Source: Rhizobium etli 8C-3 (GTDB lineage: Bacteria > Pseudomonadota > Alphaproteobacteria > Rhizobiales > Rhizobiaceae). Taken from it: a DNA stretch of 64,000 nt. The notes beneath the pieces were generated by a model that saw only the letters and a program-made list of their open reading frames with translations, had not been told where the DNA came from and made no database searches. Shown piece after piece: positions 45,915 through 54,898 of this stretch; positions within the stretch are counted from its first letter, which is position 1; each line of letters opens with the position of its first letter. Made by a program: the position numbers and the translations under genes. The stretch is from contig NZ_CP017241.1 of assembly GCF_001908375.1 (NCBI RefSeq), positions 2,049,001 through 2,113,000 of the forward strand, in the 5' to 3' direction.

Positions 45915-47408
45915 TTGACGACATTTGCTGACCTTGGCCTAAGCCAAAAAGTGCTTTCCGCCGTTACCGACGCCGGCTACACGATCCCCACTCCTATTCA
46001 GGCAGGAGCAATCCCGTTCGCCCTGCAGCGCCGAGACATTTGCGGGATCGCGCAGACGGGAACGGGCAAGACGGCATCCTTCGTATTGCCGATGTTGTCG
46101 TTGCTGGAAAAGGGCCGCGCCCGGGCCCGCATGCCACGAACGCTCATCCTCGAGCCGACGCGCGAACTCGCCGCGCAAGTCGCGGAGAACTTCGAAAAAT
46201 ACGGCAAGAACCACCGCTTGAACGTCGCGCTGCTGATCGGCGGCGTCTCATTCGAAGACCAGGACCGTAAGCTCGAGCGCGGTGCCGACGTCCTCATCTG
46301 CACGCCGGGCCGTCTGCTGGACCATTTCGAGCGCGGCAAGCTGTTGATGAGCGCCGTCGAGATCTTGGTCATCGACGAAGCCGACCGCATGCTCGACATG
46401 GGCTTCATCCCCGATATCGAGCGTATTGCCAAGCTCATCCCGTTCACGCGTCAGACACTGTTCTTCTCGGCGACCATGCCGCCGGAAATCCAGAAGCTCG
46501 CCGACCGATTCCTGCAAAATCCTGAGCGGATCGAAGTCGCAAAGCCGGCCTCCGCCGCCAAGAACATCACGCAGCGTTTCGTTGCTTCCCACGCCAAGGA
46601 CTATGAGAAGCGCGCCGCACTGCGCGATCTGGTTCGCGCGCAGGAAGACTTGAAGAATGCCATCATCTTCTGCAACCGCAAGAAGGACGTGGCCGACCTC
46701 TTCCGCTCGCTCGAACGCCATGGCTTTTCCGTCGGCGCGCTCCACGGCGACATGGACCAGCGCTCGCGCACGAACATGCTTCAAAGCTTCCGCGATGGAC
46801 AGCTGCAACTACTCGTCGCCTCCGACGTCGCTGCCCGCGGCCTCGACATTCCCGATGTCAGCCACGTCTTCAACTTCGACGTGCCGATCCATGCCGAGGA
46901 TTACGTGCACCGCATCGGCCGCACCGGCCGTGCGGGCCGTTCGGGCGCTGCCTTCACCATTGTCACAGGCCGTGACCAGAAACATGCCGACGCGATCCAA
47001 AAGCTGATCGGCGAGAAGGTTGAGTGGCTGAATGGTGATCTTTCCGCTCTTCCGCCTCCCGAACCCGGTCGCGAAGACGATCGCCCGCGCCGCACAGGCA
47101 GCCGGGATCGCGACAAGGGCCGCGGCCGCGTCAAGGACCGTCGCGGTCATAAAACTGATATCGGCGCCGATGATAATGCCGCCGAAGCCATCGAAGCAGC
47201 AGCACCAGCAAAGGCCGAAAGCGTGAAGCACGAGCGCAAAGCAGAAAACAAGCCGCAACACAACGCGCGCAACTCACGGCCCTATCCGGCAAACGACGAT
47301 AATCGCGAGCGCCGCCGCTATCGCGACCATGACGACGGCCCGACGCCAGTCGGCTTCGGCGACGATATTCCCGCCTTCATGTTGATCGCCGCAAACGCCA
47401 AGATCTGA
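45915..47408 (+). CDS. DEAD-box RNA helicase (RhlE-like)
   Basis: A 497-residue ATP-dependent RNA helicase. Helicase motifs are in order: Q motif and PTPIQAGAIPFALQ, motif I AQTGTGKT, Ia EPTRELA, II VIDEADRMLD, III SATMPPEI, then IV to VI in VGALHGDMDQ, ASDVAARGLD and HRIGRTGRAGRSG. The start is a TTG at 45915 (TTFADLGLSQ); the C-terminus from about 375 is a basic, low-complexity tail (DRPRRTGSRDRDKGRGRV) for RNA binding. Its 157-base untranslated region is unremarkable. The Nudix gene follows by seven bases. Confidence 0.93.
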   Translation: MTTFADLGLSQKVLSAVTDAGYTIPTPIQAGAIPFALQRRDICGIAQTGTGKTASFVLPMLSLLEKGRARARMPRTLILEPTRELAAQVAENFEKYGKNHRLNVALLIGGVSFEDQDRKLERGADVLICTPGRLLDHFERGKLLMSAVEILVIDEADRMLDMGFIPDIERIAKLIPFTRQTLFFSATMPPEIQKLADRFLQNPERIEVAKPASAAKNITQRFVASHAKDYEKRAALRDLVRAQEDLKNAIIFCNRKKDVADLFRSLERHGFSVGALHGDMDQRSRTNMLQSFRDGQLQLLVASDVAARGLDIPDVSHVFNFDVPIHAEDYVHRIGRTGRAGRSGAAFTIVTGRDQKHADAIQKLIGEKVEWLNGDLSALPPPEPGREDDRPRRTGSRDRDKGRGRVKDRRGHKTDIGADDNAAEAIEAAAPAKAESVKHERKAENKPQHNARNSRPYPANDDNRERRRYRDHDDGPTPVGFGDDIPAFMLIAANAKI

Positions 47409-47415
47409 TCTTCCG

Positions 47416-47838
47416 ATGGGAAAGCCTGGTATTCATTTTCCAGGTCTCGGCGTCGGCTTGGTGATTTTGCGCGACGGCAAGATTTTGCTTTACAAGCGCA
47501 TACTTGCGCCTGAGGCAGGTCACTGGAGTATCGTCGGCGGCAAGGTCGATCATATGGAGCCCATTGCCGAAGCCGCGCGCCGCGAAGCCGAGGAAGAAAC
47601 CGGATTGACGATTGCTCGAGCCGAACTTCTGGGCCATGCGGAAGTGATCTCAGGCGCTGATGCGCAGCATTGGGTCTCGTTTCTCTATATCGCTACAGAA
47701 GTCAGCGGCGATCCGCAGTTGACGGAACCGGAAAAACTGTCGGATTTCGGCTGGTTCACGCGATCCGAACTGCCGACACCACTTTCCGACTTTGCCAAGG
47801 CTGCAATCGATTACCTCGACAATGAGGACTTTCGCTGA
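47416..47838 (+). CDS. Nudix hydrolase
   Basis: A 140-residue pyrophosphohydrolase starting MGKPGIHFPGLGVGLVIL. The Nudix box, G-x5-E-x7-REUxEExGU, is GKVDHMEPIAEAARREAEEETGL, with the metal-binding EExxE intact. The substrate is unknown; length and layout suit house-cleaning enzymes acting on nucleotides or sugars. It lies seven bases after the helicase and may be cotranscribed. Confidence 0.9.
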   Translation: MGKPGIHFPGLGVGLVILRDGKILLYKRILAPEAGHWSIVGGKVDHMEPIAEAARREAEEETGLTIARAELLGHAEVISGADAQHWVSFLYIATEVSGDPQLTEPEKLSDFGWFTRSELPTPLSDFAKAAIDYLDNEDFR

Positions 47839-48156
47839 TCATTCGGCTCTAAGCGCCGCCTCGTAGGCAAGGCGCACCCATTTCGCCATTTCATCCGGAT
47901 CGTCATAGGCCGCGTCGGGGATCGACCAATAAGGCATCTTCACCGGATTGCCCTTCTTGCCCTCGTAGAACCATTGGCTGGAGCCTGCTGCGGAAAACTC
48001 CGGCGAGCTCTTGTCGTCGGCCTTGAGGAGCACCTCGCCGCCGACTTCGACCGCGACGATACGGCCGAGGTGATAGATCCCCTTGCCGCCGAACATACGC
48101 TTGATCGTCACCGGTCCAAGCCCCTGAAACATTTCCTCTATGCCGGCCGCGTCCAT
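47839..48156 (-). CDS. TfoX N-terminal domain protein
   Basis: A 105-residue protein with the TfoX_N alpha/beta domain: MDAAGIEEMFQGLGPVTIKRMFGGKGIY and LGRIVAVEVGGEVLLKADDKS, ending in MPYWSIPDAAYDDPDEMAKWVRLAYEAALRAE. TfoX promotes competence in gammaproteobacteria, but stand-alone N-terminal domains in rhizobia have no known role. It sits directly before the MobA-like gene on the same strand with a two-base gap. Confidence 0.85.
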   Translation of the reverse strand: MDAAGIEEMFQGLGPVTIKRMFGGKGIYHLGRIVAVEVGGEVLLKADDKSSPEFSAAGSSQWFYEGKKGNPVKMPYWSIPDAAYDDPDEMAKWVRLAYEAALRAE

Positions 48157-48158
48157 TG

Positions 48159-49793
48159 CTATCCCTTCAATATGCCGCCTGCTGCGGCAATCGCCTCCGG
48201 CGTATCCACGTCAAGATGCGCACTCTCGCCGATATCGACATCGACGACTGGCAGCCGCGCCGTCTCGACGATGTGGCGCGCGCCGACATCGCCCTCCAGA
48301 GCAAGTACTGAATGATGCAGTGATCGCGGCAGAATGACCGGATTTCCGCGTTTACCTCCGCAGACCGCCCGAACGATCGCCTGCCCCTCTGCCTGCTTGA
48401 ATGCTTTGATCAATTGATCGAGGTTTGCCGTCGAGACCCCCGGCATATCCGCAAGCATGACAAGGACGCCATCTGCGCCGCTCGCATGGGCATGTGCGAA
48501 GCCGGCAGCGAGAGAACTTGCCATGCCGGAAGCATAGTCGGCGTTGAAGACCTGCTGCACGCTCAAGCCATCAAGGGCTGCTTCAATCTCAGCACGGCGA
48601 TGGCCCGTTACGACCGCAACCGACGAAGCCCTGCTGGCAACAGCTATCGATGCCGAGCGGCGCACCAGCGGCATGCCATCGAATTCCGCCAGCAGCTTGT
48701 GCTGGCCGCCCTCACCCATGCGGCGCGCCCTGCCGGCGGCAAGCAGGACGATCGCAACCGACGCGTCGGCACGATTCCTGGCAGGCACGTCGCGCGGCCG
48801 CGGCCGCGATTGTATCTCCATCAGCAGGCCTCCGACACCCATTCCGCTCACCTCATGCGCACCCGGCTCTTCACCGGCCAGAATGCGGTCGAGAACCCAG
48901 TCAAAACCGTTTTCCTTCGGGCTGCGGGCGCAACCAGGCGCGCCGACGACATAAGTATCGCCGATGCTGCCGAGGACCATCAGATTTCCCGGATCGACGG
49001 GCATGCCGACGCTCAAGATACGCCCGCCCGCCTCGCGTATTGCCTGCGGAATGACATCTGCCGCGTCGATGACCGCCGAGGCGCCGAAGACGATGACGAG
49101 CTTCGGCGCCTTCTCCGGAATCGTCATGATGTCCTGGATCGAAGCGGCAAGAGCCTTCGTCTCATGCGGCACGCGCCGCTCCCGCAGCAGGCGATTGCCG
49201 CAAGCAGCCAACCGGCGCTCCAGGATGCGCGCCGTCTTGTCCATCACCGACCCTTTCAGCGAAGGCAGTTCCGTGGCAATCAGCGAAACGGCATGATCGG
49301 CAAACGGCTTCACCTGAAATGGCGCGGTCGCGCGAAGCGCCGCACAGGCGGCATCTATCTTCGCGCCCCGAACCGCCAGGGGAATGATCTTGAAGGTCGC
49401 CACCATGTCGCCGGCGCTGACATGTGTATGATCGGCAAGACAGGCGAGCGTGATCGCCGGATCGATGCGGTTCAGCCGATCGACCGTCTCCCGGTCAGCC
49501 ACGAAAAGCCCATCCGCCGCAGCATAGATGTTGACTCGGCCGGTCGCAGCCTCCGAAAAGCGGAGATGATCCGGTGCGATTGCCTCACTCAGCCGTGCCG
49601 CCGCTTCGTCCTCGCCGAGATCGCCGTCCTCCAGGCGTGCCGCAACGATCATTTCGATGCCCGAGTTCCTCAGCCGCTCGATGTCGGCAGCGTCAACCAC
49701 GTGGCCCTTGGGCAGAGTCCCATCCGGCATCTTGATTGAGTGTGCGAGTACGAGCCCTTCCGCGCCGCCGACATCAAATTCGCCAAAAATCAT
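48159..49793 (-). CDS. Molybdopterin-binding/MobA-like NTP transferase fusion (Mo-cofactor cytidylyltransferase)
   Basis: A 544-residue fusion. The N-terminal 330 residues form a molybdopterin-binding (MoaB/MogA-like) region with IVFGASAVIDAADVIPQAIREAGG, followed by the conserved GDTYVVGAPGCARSPKENGFDWVL. The C-terminal 190 residues form a MobA-like nucleotidyltransferase with VLLAAGRARRMGEGGQHKLL and the acidic VLVMLADMPGVS. Such enzymes (MocA type) add CMP to molybdopterin for CO dehydrogenase- and xanthine oxidase-like enzymes. Its start overlaps the XdhC C-terminal gene by four bases. Confidence 0.87.
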   Translation of the reverse strand: MIFGEFDVGGAEGLVLAHSIKMPDGTLPKGHVVDAADIERLRNSGIEMIVAARLEDGDLGEDEAAARLSEAIAPDHLRFSEAATGRVNIYAAADGLFVADRETVDRLNRIDPAITLACLADHTHVSAGDMVATFKIIPLAVRGAKIDAACAALRATAPFQVKPFADHAVSLIATELPSLKGSVMDKTARILERRLAACGNRLLRERRVPHETKALAASIQDIMTIPEKAPKLVIVFGASAVIDAADVIPQAIREAGGRILSVGMPVDPGNLMVLGSIGDTYVVGAPGCARSPKENGFDWVLDRILAGEEPGAHEVSGMGVGGLLMEIQSRPRPRDVPARNRADASVAIVLLAAGRARRMGEGGQHKLLAEFDGMPLVRRSASIAVASRASSVAVVTGHRRAEIEAALDGLSVQQVFNADYASGMASSLAAGFAHAHASGADGVLVMLADMPGVSTANLDQLIKAFKQAEGQAIVRAVCGGKRGNPVILPRSLHHSVLALEGDVGARHIVETARLPVVDVDIGESAHLDVDTPEAIAAAGGILKG

Positions 49794-50497
49794 GCCTTGT
49801 CACCTTTCGGAGACGCGACGTCGCGCGAGCGCAAGGATTGGATAATCTGCGCAAGGATCGCAACGGCAATCTCAGCCGGGCTCGAGGCGCCGATATCGAG
49901 CCCGATCGGGCCTTTGATCCTCGAAAGTTCGCCCTCGGAAAGGCCCTCCTTCTTCAGCCGCTCGAGACGCGAAACGTGGGTCTTGCGGCTGCCGAGCGCA
50001 CCGACATAGAAGCATCCCTTACGAAGAGCCTCGGCGATCGGCAAATCATCGATCTTCGGGTCGTGCGTGACCGCGACGACAGCTGTATAGGAATCGAGCG
50101 GGCGGTCCTTCAGCACATCGGCCGGCCAGTCGGCGGTGAGATCTATGCCAGCGAAACGCTCCGGCGTTGCAAAGGCGGTTCGCGGATCGATGATGTGGAC
50201 GTCGAAGCCTGCAAGCGCCGCCATCTGCGCCAGAACCTGGCTGATATGGACCGCGCCGATGATGACGATATGGGCTGGCGGCCGGTGCACATTCAGAAAG
50301 TATCTGCCACCATCGATCTCGCAGATGCCGGACTTGCCGGAACGGAATGCCGCAGCGACGGTATCGCTCAGTGCGCTGTCTACCGGCCCGCCTTCGACGA
50401 TCACGCGATCCGTCCCATGCTCCAGATTGGTGACCAGTATCACGGCCTTGCGTGCCCGCCGGGCGGCGTTCAATTGCTCCAGATTGGCGGCGTCCAT
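49790..50497 (-). CDS. XdhC C-terminal (Rossmann) domain protein
   Basis: A 235-residue protein corresponding to the second half of XdhC, the chaperone that inserts sulfurated Mo-cofactor into molybdenum hydroxylases. The Rossmann fold segment is HIVIIGAVHISQVLAQMAALAGFDVHIIDPR, with the family's AVVAVTHDPKIDDLPIAEAL and CFYVGALGSRKTHVSRLERLKKEGL. It starts at 50497, sharing one base with the stop of the N-terminal gene (TGATG). The split of XdhC into two polypeptides is unusual. Confidence 0.87.
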   Translation of the reverse strand: MDAANLEQLNAARRARKAVILVTNLEHGTDRVIVEGGPVDSALSDTVAAAFRSGKSGICEIDGGRYFLNVHRPPAHIVIIGAVHISQVLAQMAALAGFDVHIIDPRTAFATPERFAGIDLTADWPADVLKDRPLDSYTAVVAVTHDPKIDDLPIAEALRKGCFYVGALGSRKTHVSRLERLKKEGLSEGELSRIKGPIGLDIGASSPAEIAVAILAQIIQSLRSRDVASPKGDKA

Positions 50498-50826
50498 CAG
50501 GTAAGCCTTTCGACAAAGACGCGGATGCGGCCGCCGCAGGATAGCCCGACGCGCCAGGCGGTCTCGTCGGCAACCCCGAATTCCAGCATCCTCGCCTTGC
50601 CGTCGCCTATGACGTCCATTGCCTCCGCGATCACCGCACCTTCGACGCAGCCGCCGGAGACCGAGCCCTCGAAATTTCCGTCATCATCGATCACCAGATG
50701 GCTGCCGACAGGACGGGGTGCCGAGCCCCAGGTTTCGATGACCGTTGCGATGGCAACGTTGCGGCCGCTTTTCATCCATTCCTCCGCCGTCATCAGGGGA
50801 TCGAGGCCGAAAGACGTCTCGCTCAT
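50497..50826 (-). CDS. XdhC/CoxI N-terminal domain protein
   Basis: A 109-residue protein equal to the N-terminal XdhC_CoxI domain: VAIATVIETWGSAPRPVGSHLVIDDDG, then GSVSGGCVEGAVIAEAMDV with the conserved Cys, and a third strand region GLSCGGRIRVFVE. The Gly-Gly-Cys and second Cys are the presumed cofactor-binding residues. It follows coxE with an ATGA overlap at 50823-50826 and precedes the C-terminal partner. Confidence 0.87.
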   Translation of the reverse strand: MSETSFGLDPLMTAEEWMKSGRNVAIATVIETWGSAPRPVGSHLVIDDDGNFEGSVSGGCVEGAVIAEAMDVIGDGKARMLEFGVADETAWRVGLSCGGRIRVFVERLT

Positions 50827-52091
50827 GCATAACCTCTCATTCTGTCGAGATAGCGCCGCGGATCGTGCGCCGGCGATCTGCCCGCGCCGAGCGCCGCAGC
50901 GAGGTCGCTCAAGGATGATAGATTGTGAACCGGACGGAATTCGTCAACATGCGGCAGCATGGCGCGAACCCCGCGAGCCCGCGGCTCGAAGCCCTCGAAG
51001 CGCAGAAGCGGGTTCAGCCAGATCAGCCGCCGGCAGGATCGGTGCAGCCGGTCCATTTCTTCTGCCAGCAATTCGATGCCTTCACGCTCCAGACCGTCGG
51101 TGATCAGCAGCACAAACGCGCCCTGCCCGAGGACGCGGCGTCCCCACAGCCGATTGAATTCCCTCACCGTTTCGCCGATACGGGTACCGCCCGACCAGTC
51201 CTTGACGGCGGCGGCACATTCGTTCAGCGCCTCGTCCGGATCCTTGTGGCGCATCTGCCTGGTGACATTGGTAAGCCGCGTGCCGAAAAGGAATGTATGG
51301 ACGCGGCGCCGGCTCTCCGTCAGCACGTGCATGAAATGCAGGAAGATACGGGTGTACTGGCTCATGGAGCCCGAAATATCCGCAAGCACAACCAAAGGAG
51401 GCTGGATTTCTTTGTGTTCACGATAACGTGGCAGGATCAGCGACCCGCCGGTGCGCAGCGCCGAGCGCATCGTCGCGCGCGGATCGACCTGCCGGTGAAC
51501 ATGCGATTGCCTGAAACGCCGCGTTGGAACGCTGTCGAGCGGCAGTTGCAGCCGCGCGAGTTCCTTTCTTGCCAAGGCGATTTCCGCCGCCGACATCTGT
51601 GCGAAATCCATCCGCCGAAAGACTTCGTTTCCGGAGGTCGTGAACCGCGCGTCGATTTCGACATCCGGCTCATCACGAGTGGGCCTGTTGTCGCGCCGAT
51701 CACCGAGGAGCGCATCGCTGGCGCGCGTTTCGCCGGCCTTTGCCTTTTCCCTTTCACGGTTGTCCGGCGCCCGCGGCAACATCATCGCAATCATCTTCTC
51801 CACGAGATCGCGGGAGCGCCAGAAAAGCCGGAAGGCTTCGTCGAAAACCGGTTTGTCCTCGTGCCGTTTGACGAACACCGAAAAGAGCGCCGCGTGGAAT
51901 TCCTCGCGCGAACCCATGCCGATCGCCTCGACAGCTTCGATAGCATCGGCAATCGATCCCGGGCCGATCTTGAGCCCTGCGTTACGGAGCACTCTGGCGA
52001 AGAAGACGAGATTGTCGGCAAAGCGGCCCTCGGCCGGCGGCAGCGGCGGAGCGACCGACCCATCCTGCACCCCTTGCGTCTTCGTCTTCAA
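50823..52091 (-). CDS. coxE: VWA-domain protein CoxE
   Basis: A 422-residue protein that starts at TTG at 52091, overlapping the MoxR stop (TTGA) after GAGGG. An upstream extension in the frame is not family-like. The N-terminal helical half is followed by the C-terminal von Willebrand factor A domain with the MIDAS motif LADISGSMSQ, the Thr in SGGTRIGE and the Asp in LLITDGLEREG, so the metal site is intact. CoxE works with the CoxD ATPase in maturation of the Mo site of CO dehydrogenase and related hydroxylases. Confidence 0.88.
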   Translation of the reverse strand: MKTKTQGVQDGSVAPPLPPAEGRFADNLVFFARVLRNAGLKIGPGSIADAIEAVEAIGMGSREEFHAALFSVFVKRHEDKPVFDEAFRLFWRSRDLVEKMIAMMLPRAPDNREREKAKAGETRASDALLGDRRDNRPTRDEPDVEIDARFTTSGNEVFRRMDFAQMSAAEIALARKELARLQLPLDSVPTRRFRQSHVHRQVDPRATMRSALRTGGSLILPRYREHKEIQPPLVVLADISGSMSQYTRIFLHFMHVLTESRRRVHTFLFGTRLTNVTRQMRHKDPDEALNECAAAVKDWSGGTRIGETVREFNRLWGRRVLGQGAFVLLITDGLEREGIELLAEEMDRLHRSCRRLIWLNPLLRFEGFEPRARGVRAMLPHVDEFRPVHNLSSLSDLAAALGAGRSPAHDPRRYLDRMRGYA

Positions 52092-53011
52092 CCCGCTGCC
52101 CTCAGTACGTCCTTGACCTCCGTCAGCACACGAGCGCCCTCGCCGCCCTGAATGCGCGCAATGTCGTCCTGGTATTTCAGGAGCGTGCCGATCGTGTCGG
52201 AAATGGTCTCCGGATCGAGCGCCAGACGGTCGAGTTCGGTCAGGGCCGTCGCCCAGTCGATCGTCTCTGCCACGCCGGGATTCTTGAAGAGATCGAGCGT
52301 TCGAAGCTTCTGCACATAGGCGACAATCTGCTGCGAGAGAGCCTCGTTGCAGCCTGGCACCTTCCGGCGGATGATCTCCAGTTCCTGCGCGGCCTCCGGA
52401 TAATCGACCCAGTGATAGAGGCACCGGCGCTTCAACGCATCGTGCACTTCGCGCGTCCGGTTGGTCGTGATGATGACGATCGGCGGCTCGGCGGCCTTGA
52501 TGGTTCCAAGCTCGGGGATCGTCACCTGGAAATCCGAGAGCACTTCCAGCAGGAAGGCTTCGAAGGCCTCGTCGGTACGGTCGAGCTCGTCGATCAGGAA
52601 GACCGGCGCACGGCCTTCCACGGACGAAAGCGCCTGCAACACGGGGCGACGGATAAGGTAGCGTTCAGAAAAAATATCGGATTCGATACGGCTGCGGTCG
52701 GTCAATCCAGAAGCTTCAGCAAGCCGGATCTCCAGCATCTGCGCCGGATAATTCCACTCGTAGACGGCCGATGCGATATCGAGGCCCTCGTAGCATTGCA
52801 GCCGGATCAGTGGCCGATCGAGCGCCTTCGACAGCACCTTCGCGATCTCGGTCTTTCCGACGCCGGCCTCTCCTTCAAGAAACAGCGGCCGCTTCATCTT
52901 CAGGGCGAGAAAGAGCACCGTCGCCAGCGACCGGCCTGCGAGATAATCCTCTCTTGCCAGCATGGCGATCGTCTCGTCGATAGACGCGGGTGGCAGTGGA
53001 TGATCGGGCAT
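52088..53011 (-). CDS. coxD: MoxR-family AAA+ ATPase (CoxD)
   Basis: A 307-residue ATPase. Walker A is GEAGVGKTEIAKVL at about 44-57; Walker B is VFLIDELDRTDEAFEAFLLE; sensor 1 is PIVIITTNRTREVHDALKRRCLYHW with the arginine fingers. The C-terminal helical lid and the sensor 2 region follow. CoxD with CoxE is reported to help insert or sulfurate the bimetallic cofactor of CO dehydrogenase. It is the first gene of the coupled series. Confidence 0.92.
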   Translation of the reverse strand: MPDHPLPPASIDETIAMLAREDYLAGRSLATVLFLALKMKRPLFLEGEAGVGKTEIAKVLSKALDRPLIRLQCYEGLDIASAVYEWNYPAQMLEIRLAEASGLTDRSRIESDIFSERYLIRRPVLQALSSVEGRAPVFLIDELDRTDEAFEAFLLEVLSDFQVTIPELGTIKAAEPPIVIITTNRTREVHDALKRRCLYHWVDYPEAAQELEIIRRKVPGCNEALSQQIVAYVQKLRTLDLFKNPGVAETIDWATALTELDRLALDPETISDTIGTLLKYQDDIARIQGGEGARVLTEVKDVLRAAG

Positions 53012-53031
53012 TTGTCCTCCCTTTTGGGGAG

Positions 53032-53526
53032 TTATAGCGTGTGGTAGTCCCGGTTCATATAGAGCAGGGCCGGTTTTGTTTCGTTGAAACGCACGGCCAC
53101 GACCTCACCGAAAATGATGTGATGGGTGGACATCTCCTTGATTTCCATCACCCTGCAATCAAAGGAGGCAAGCGAATCCCAAAGCACCGGGGCACCTGTG
53201 ACAAGCTTGTCGAATTTGCCGGTCGCAAACCGCTCGTCGTTGCTCATCGGCTTGCGTCCGGAAAAGGCGTCGGCCAGCGCCTGATGATGCGCGCCGAGCG
53301 TGTTCAGCGCGAAAATGCCGCTCTGGAAGAAGATATCATTCTTCGGATTGCTGTTGTTGAGGCAGACAAGGACGCAAGCCGGATCGTCGGACACCGAACA
53401 GGCTGCGGTGATGGTGACCCCGCGCCGTGTCTGGCCAAGCACCGTCGTCACGAGCTGCACATGACCGCCGAAACGGCTCATGGCATCGCGATACAGCTGC
53501 GGATCGATCGGCTGCCTGTTCAACAA
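53032..53526 (-). CDS. Flavin reductase family protein
   Basis: A 164-residue FMN-binding split-barrel protein: LYRDAMSRFGGHVQLVTTVLGQTRRGVTITAACSVSDDPACVLVCLNNSNPKND, then GIFALNTLGAHHQALADAFSG and HHIIFGEVVAVRF. Such proteins reduce flavin with NAD(P)H for two-component monooxygenases. It lies 20 bases upstream of coxD in the same direction and may begin the operon; a connection with molybdenum enzymes is not established. Confidence 0.88.
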   Translation of the reverse strand: MLNRQPIDPQLYRDAMSRFGGHVQLVTTVLGQTRRGVTITAACSVSDDPACVLVCLNNSNPKNDIFFQSGIFALNTLGAHHQALADAFSGRKPMSNDERFATGKFDKLVTGAPVLWDSLASFDCRVMEIKEMSTHHIIFGEVVAVRFNETKPALLYMNRDYHTL

Positions 53527-53699
53527 ATGCTGTCTCCTGCGGCCGCGCCGCCTGTTCTTGTGCCGCTAATATGGATGCCATCGGTTACCTTTTCTACAAT
53601 GAAGCCGACGAAATGCCGCGCATTCCGCCTGTTTTTCTTTGACGATTGCCGCCGGGCCGCTAAAAGGGCATGAAGGGCGACAGGGAAGCGGCGATTTTC

Positions 53700-54782
53700 A
53701 TGAATATTCTGCGTGGCATAGCGGCTTTTTCGATGCTGTTTCTTGCAGCAGCCGAAAGCAATGCCGCGGGCGTCACGATCGGCGTCGTCGCTCCGCAGGG
53801 CGGCGACCTGCAGCAGCTTGGCGGGCAGATTTTCGCCGGAGCGAACTATCAGATCACCAAGGACGGCAATACGATCGTCACAATCAACGAGCCCTGCGAG
53901 GAAAACAGTGGTGCCGCGATTGCCGATGCACTGGTGAACGCCAAGGTGCAAGTCGCAATCGGCTTTCTCTGCAGCGAGACGCTGGAAAGCGCACTGCCGA
54001 AGCTCAAGGATGCAAACATTCCGGCGATCACCGTCTCGGTACGCGCACGCATTCTGATGGAAGACGCATTGAAGAACGGCTGGCCGCTCTTTCGGCTGGC
54101 GCCAGCTGATGGCGCTGAAGCCGCACGCATCATCGAAGCGATCCTCAACGACTGGGAGGCGGCGCCGATCGCCCTCATCGAAGACGGCACCATCCATGGC
54201 CGCGAACTGACCGAAGCCATCCGGAATGCGCTTGAGGAAAAGGGGTTGAAGCCCGTCTTTACGGACACCTATCGCCCCGGTCAGGACCAGCAGATCGCCC
54301 TCGTCCGCCGCCTGAAGAAGGCCGGGGCCACGAAGGTTTTCGTCGGCGGCGACCGCGCCGACGTCGCAGTCATCGCCCGGGATGCCGCAGCGGAGAGGAT
54401 TCCGCTCGCTATTTTGGGCGGAGATGCGATGCGCGCGGCAAACCAGCCGCTGCCGCTTCCCGACGGCGTGCGTGCGGTCACCATGCCGGAATACGACACT
54501 TTGCAGCCCGCGCAAGCTACAGCGGCGGCATTGCGCGCCCAAGGCATCGAGCCTGAAGGTTATGTCCTGCCGGCAGCCGCAGCAGCGGCCGTCGCGCAGC
54601 AGGCGGTAACGGCCGCCACGACAGAAGGAAAGACGGTAGCGGAAAAACTCGTCGGCACGACGTTCGCTACGCCAATCGGCGATCTGACCTTCACGGCTGG
54701 CCAGGAGCTTTCGGAGAACCCTTACAGACTGTTGGAATGGCGCCGCGGCACCTTCGCCGCGCCTGACGGGCCTAAAGATTAG
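53700..54782 (+). CDS. Periplasmic binding protein, branched-chain amino acid ABC type
   Basis: A 360-residue exported protein. Starting at the ATG at 53700, the signal peptide MNILRGIAAFSMLFLAAAESNAAG is followed by the bilobed Peripla_BP_6 fold: VTIGVVAPQGGDLQQLGGQIFAGANYQ, ending with FTAGQELSENPYRLLEW. An ATG at 53670 with a GGG site would add ten residues and cannot be excluded. Residues that bind amino acids in LivJ are not clearly conserved, and no permease or ATPase genes are adjacent, so the ligand is unknown. Confidence 0.85.
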   Translation: MNILRGIAAFSMLFLAAAESNAAGVTIGVVAPQGGDLQQLGGQIFAGANYQITKDGNTIVTINEPCEENSGAAIADALVNAKVQVAIGFLCSETLESALPKLKDANIPAITVSVRARILMEDALKNGWPLFRLAPADGAEAARIIEAILNDWEAAPIALIEDGTIHGRELTEAIRNALEEKGLKPVFTDTYRPGQDQQIALVRRLKKAGATKVFVGGDRADVAVIARDAAAERIPLAILGGDAMRAANQPLPLPDGVRAVTMPEYDTLQPAQATAAALRAQGIEPEGYVLPAAAAAAVAQQAVTAATTEGKTVAEKLVGTTFATPIGDLTFTAGQELSENPYRLLEWRRGTFAAPDGPKD

Positions 54783-54898
54783 CCCGAGACGAAAATGGCG
54801 TTTTATGCGGAGGTCACAGGTGCAGCGACGATGCTGTTGCCCGTTCGGTTGAGCCCTGCTAAACCGCCGCGAGTTCCTCAAGGAGAGAGAAGAGTGTC

